Below are positions 51,482-52,626 of a stretch of DNA of 52,626 bases, piece by piece; position 1 is the first letter of the stretch, and every line of letters starts with the position of its first letter. The position numbers were made by a program, and so were the translations under genes. The DNA lies in the NCBI GenBank assembly GCA_024697225.1, contig JAILGA010000150.1:1-52626 (forward strand), written 5' to 3'. Source of the DNA: Lachnospiraceae bacterium. Lineage in GTDB: Bacteria; Bacillota; Clostridia; Lachnospirales; Lachnospiraceae. The notes under the pieces were generated by a model. That model was given only the letters and a program-made list of their open reading frames with translations, was not told where the DNA came from and did not search any database.

Positions 51482-52282
51482 ATGATAAAGACCGTAGAAA
51501 TATCAGACCTGGATACGCTTTTCAAGATGGTCTCCGAGCAGGAGTACCGTCCCGACTTGAAGCGTTACCGCAATCTTTTCATCTACCGCGGCCAGCCTGA
51601 CATCGCATTTCACATGGAGACAGGTCTCCAGAGAACCTGCAAGCATAAAAAGCATTATCTGGAGTCCTGTATTCTTGATAATTTTACCAAATATGCCGCA
51701 CTGATAGAACCTACCATTGAGAGATCCGTGTGGCACAAGCTGATCCTGGGCCAGCATCACGGCCTCCCCACGAGGCTTCTGGACTGGTCATATTCCCCGC
51801 TCATAGCGCTCCATTTTGCCATGACCGAAGAGAATCTCGAAGTCATGGACGACCATGACTGCGTCGTATGGCGCATGGATGTCCATGAACTCCATTCGCT
51901 CCTTCCGGCCTCCTATCAGGCTGCCGAGGACAGATGCAAGACTACGGTCTTCTCGGTTGAGATGCTGCAGGAGCGCTGCCCGACTCTGGCTCAGTATGAC
52001 TCAGACATGAGCGACAGATCCATGGTAGTCATAGAGCCGCCGTCGGTAGATCCGAGGATTGCCAACCAGTACTCGTTTTTCTCAATTGTTCCCGATGCGA
52101 TGACGGATGTGGAAAAATTCCTCGACACCAACACGGATCAGACCGTAAGGTATCTGATAAAGAAGGAGCTGCGCTGGCAGATCAGGGATTTCCTCGATCA
52201 TCAGAATATAAACGAACGTCTCATCTATCCGGGCCTCGACGGCATATCAAAATGGCTCGGAAGGCATTACTTTGTGATGTAA
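51482..52282 (+). CDS. FRG-domain protein
   Basis: 266 residues with the FRG domain named for its F-x-R-G motif, here 'FIYRGQPD' (33-40), followed by the conserved 'QHHGLPTRLLDWSYSPLIAL' (91-110). The domain is widespread, sometimes in mobile or defence contexts; its biochemical function is not settled to my knowledge. No signal peptide or membrane helix. It starts 15 bases after the SH3b gene stop with only a GCGGGA-like ribosome-binding site. A tandem hairpin repeat array begins about 30 bases after the stop codon. Confidence 0.85.
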   Translation: MIKTVEISDLDTLFKMVSEQEYRPDLKRYRNLFIYRGQPDIAFHMETGLQRTCKHKKHYLESCILDNFTKYAALIEPTIERSVWHKLILGQHHGLPTRLLDWSYSPLIALHFAMTEENLEVMDDHDCVVWRMDVHELHSLLPASYQAAEDRCKTTVFSVEMLQERCPTLAQYDSDMSDRSMVVIEPPSVDPRIANQYSFFSIVPDAMTDVEKFLDTNTDQTVRYLIKKELRWQIRDFLDHQNINERLIYPGLDGISKWLGRHYFVM

Positions 52283-52313
52283 CTTCACTTTTGTAACGTG
52301 TTCTTGCTTTTCC

Positions 52314-52626
52314 CGACCGCTCTACGCCACAATTTCGGCATTTTTCGCAAGAATTGTGGCGCGGCATGGCCTTTAACGTCCGCTCTACGCCACAATTTCG
52401 GCATTCTTCGCAAGAATTGTGGCGTGACGCAGGCTTTAACGACCGCTCTACGCCACAATTTCGGCATTATTCGCAAGAATTGTGGCGTGGCGGGGTCTTT
52501 AACGACCGCTATACGCCACAATTTCAGCATTCTTCGCAAGAATTGTGGCGCGGCGGGGTCTTTAACGTCCACTCTACGCCACAATTTCGGCACTCTTCGC
52601 AAGAATTGTGGCGCGGCAGGGTCTTT
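52314..52626. repeat. Array of 63-bp hairpin repeats, continuing past the window end
   Basis: Five units with an exact 63-bp period; the palindromic cores start at 52325, 52388, 52451, 52514 and 52577. Each core is about 37 bases, arms CGCCACAATT and AATTGTGGCG around a 17-base loop (type TCGGCATTCTTCGCAAG). The 26-base connectors are also conserved (CTTTAACGNCCGCTCTA type), so they are not CRISPR spacers. Substitutions occur in the loop and connector while the arms stay constant. Confidence 0.92.

Noticed and set aside
52285-52602. Minus-strand 105-codon protein with 21-residue repeats (PKLWRR / PQFL)
   Set aside because: The frame is open only because 63 is divisible by three. It is the translation of the hairpin repeat, lacks a ribosome-binding site and starts inside the array.
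52314-52626. CRISPR array
   Set aside because: The connectors between palindromic cores are nearly identical and the period is exact, so there are no unique spacers; no cas genes are nearby.

Overview
This window looks like chromosomal DNA of a Clostridia bacterium, most probably Lachnospiraceae. The reasons are AGGAGG-type ribosome-binding sites before most genes, separate IMP cyclohydrolase and AICAR transformylase genes, AddAB instead of RecBCD, a TPP-riboswitch-controlled thiT, and several TPR/zinc-ribbon and SGNH proteins of a kind common in that family. This is inference from gene content; no rRNA or tRNA gene is present to fix the taxonomy. The window is densely coding, with 37 supported protein genes and only three gaps above about 300 bases.

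Layout. 1-5.5 kb: a voltage-gated-type K+ channel, then on the minus strand a class A penicillin-binding protein, a YfbR-like nucleotidase and proC. 5.5-15.8 kb (+): an SGNH-fold protein, mntP, a protein with a cyclic-nucleotide-binding-like N-terminus, a YigZ/IMPACT protein, and a 1781-residue protein in which an M32 carboxypeptidase sits between two related HD-type modules. 15.8-17.7 kb (-): typA. 18-28.7 kb (+): a membrane TPR protein, a stand-alone IMP cyclohydrolase, a stand-alone AICAR transformylase, addB and addA. 28.7-31.4 kb (-): asnA, then a TPP riboswitch controlling thiT-thiN. 31.5-37.2 kb (+): a nuclease-helicase fusion of the DinG/XPD type and valS. 37.2-43.3 kb (+): zinc-ribbon/TPR protein, MBOAT acyltransferase plus SGNH esterase pair, ridA and a TPR lipoprotein. 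43.3-50.4 kb (+): a nucleotide-synthesis run: a PurF-like protein lacking the N-terminal cysteine, pyrF, pyrE, purE, purM, purN, purD. 50.4-52.6 kb (+): an SH3b membrane protein, an FRG-domain protein, and a tandem array of 63-bp hairpin units running off the end of the window.

The gene products complement each other in nucleotide synthesis: PurD, PurN, PurM and PurE cover early and middle steps of IMP synthesis, and the AICAR transformylase and IMP cyclohydrolase the last two. pyrE and pyrF are the last two UMP steps. thiT and thiN form one regulated thiamine uptake and activation unit. MBOAT plus SGNH resembles envelope O-acylation systems.

The most unusual signal is not a gene. A short degenerate palindrome, ATAWC-N4-GWTAT, occurs 20 times exactly, against about 0.2 expected with equal base frequencies. 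It lies both inside genes and between them. It forms an exact 15-bp-period tandem triplet (third copy with one mismatch) that contains the ribosome-binding site of the AICAR transformylase, a tandem pair at the pyrE ribosome-binding site, and a cluster upstream of typA. No element known to me explains it. A second notable feature is a divergent promoter at 5.5 kb where both directions share one -35 element and both predicted transcripts start at or within a few bases of the start codon.
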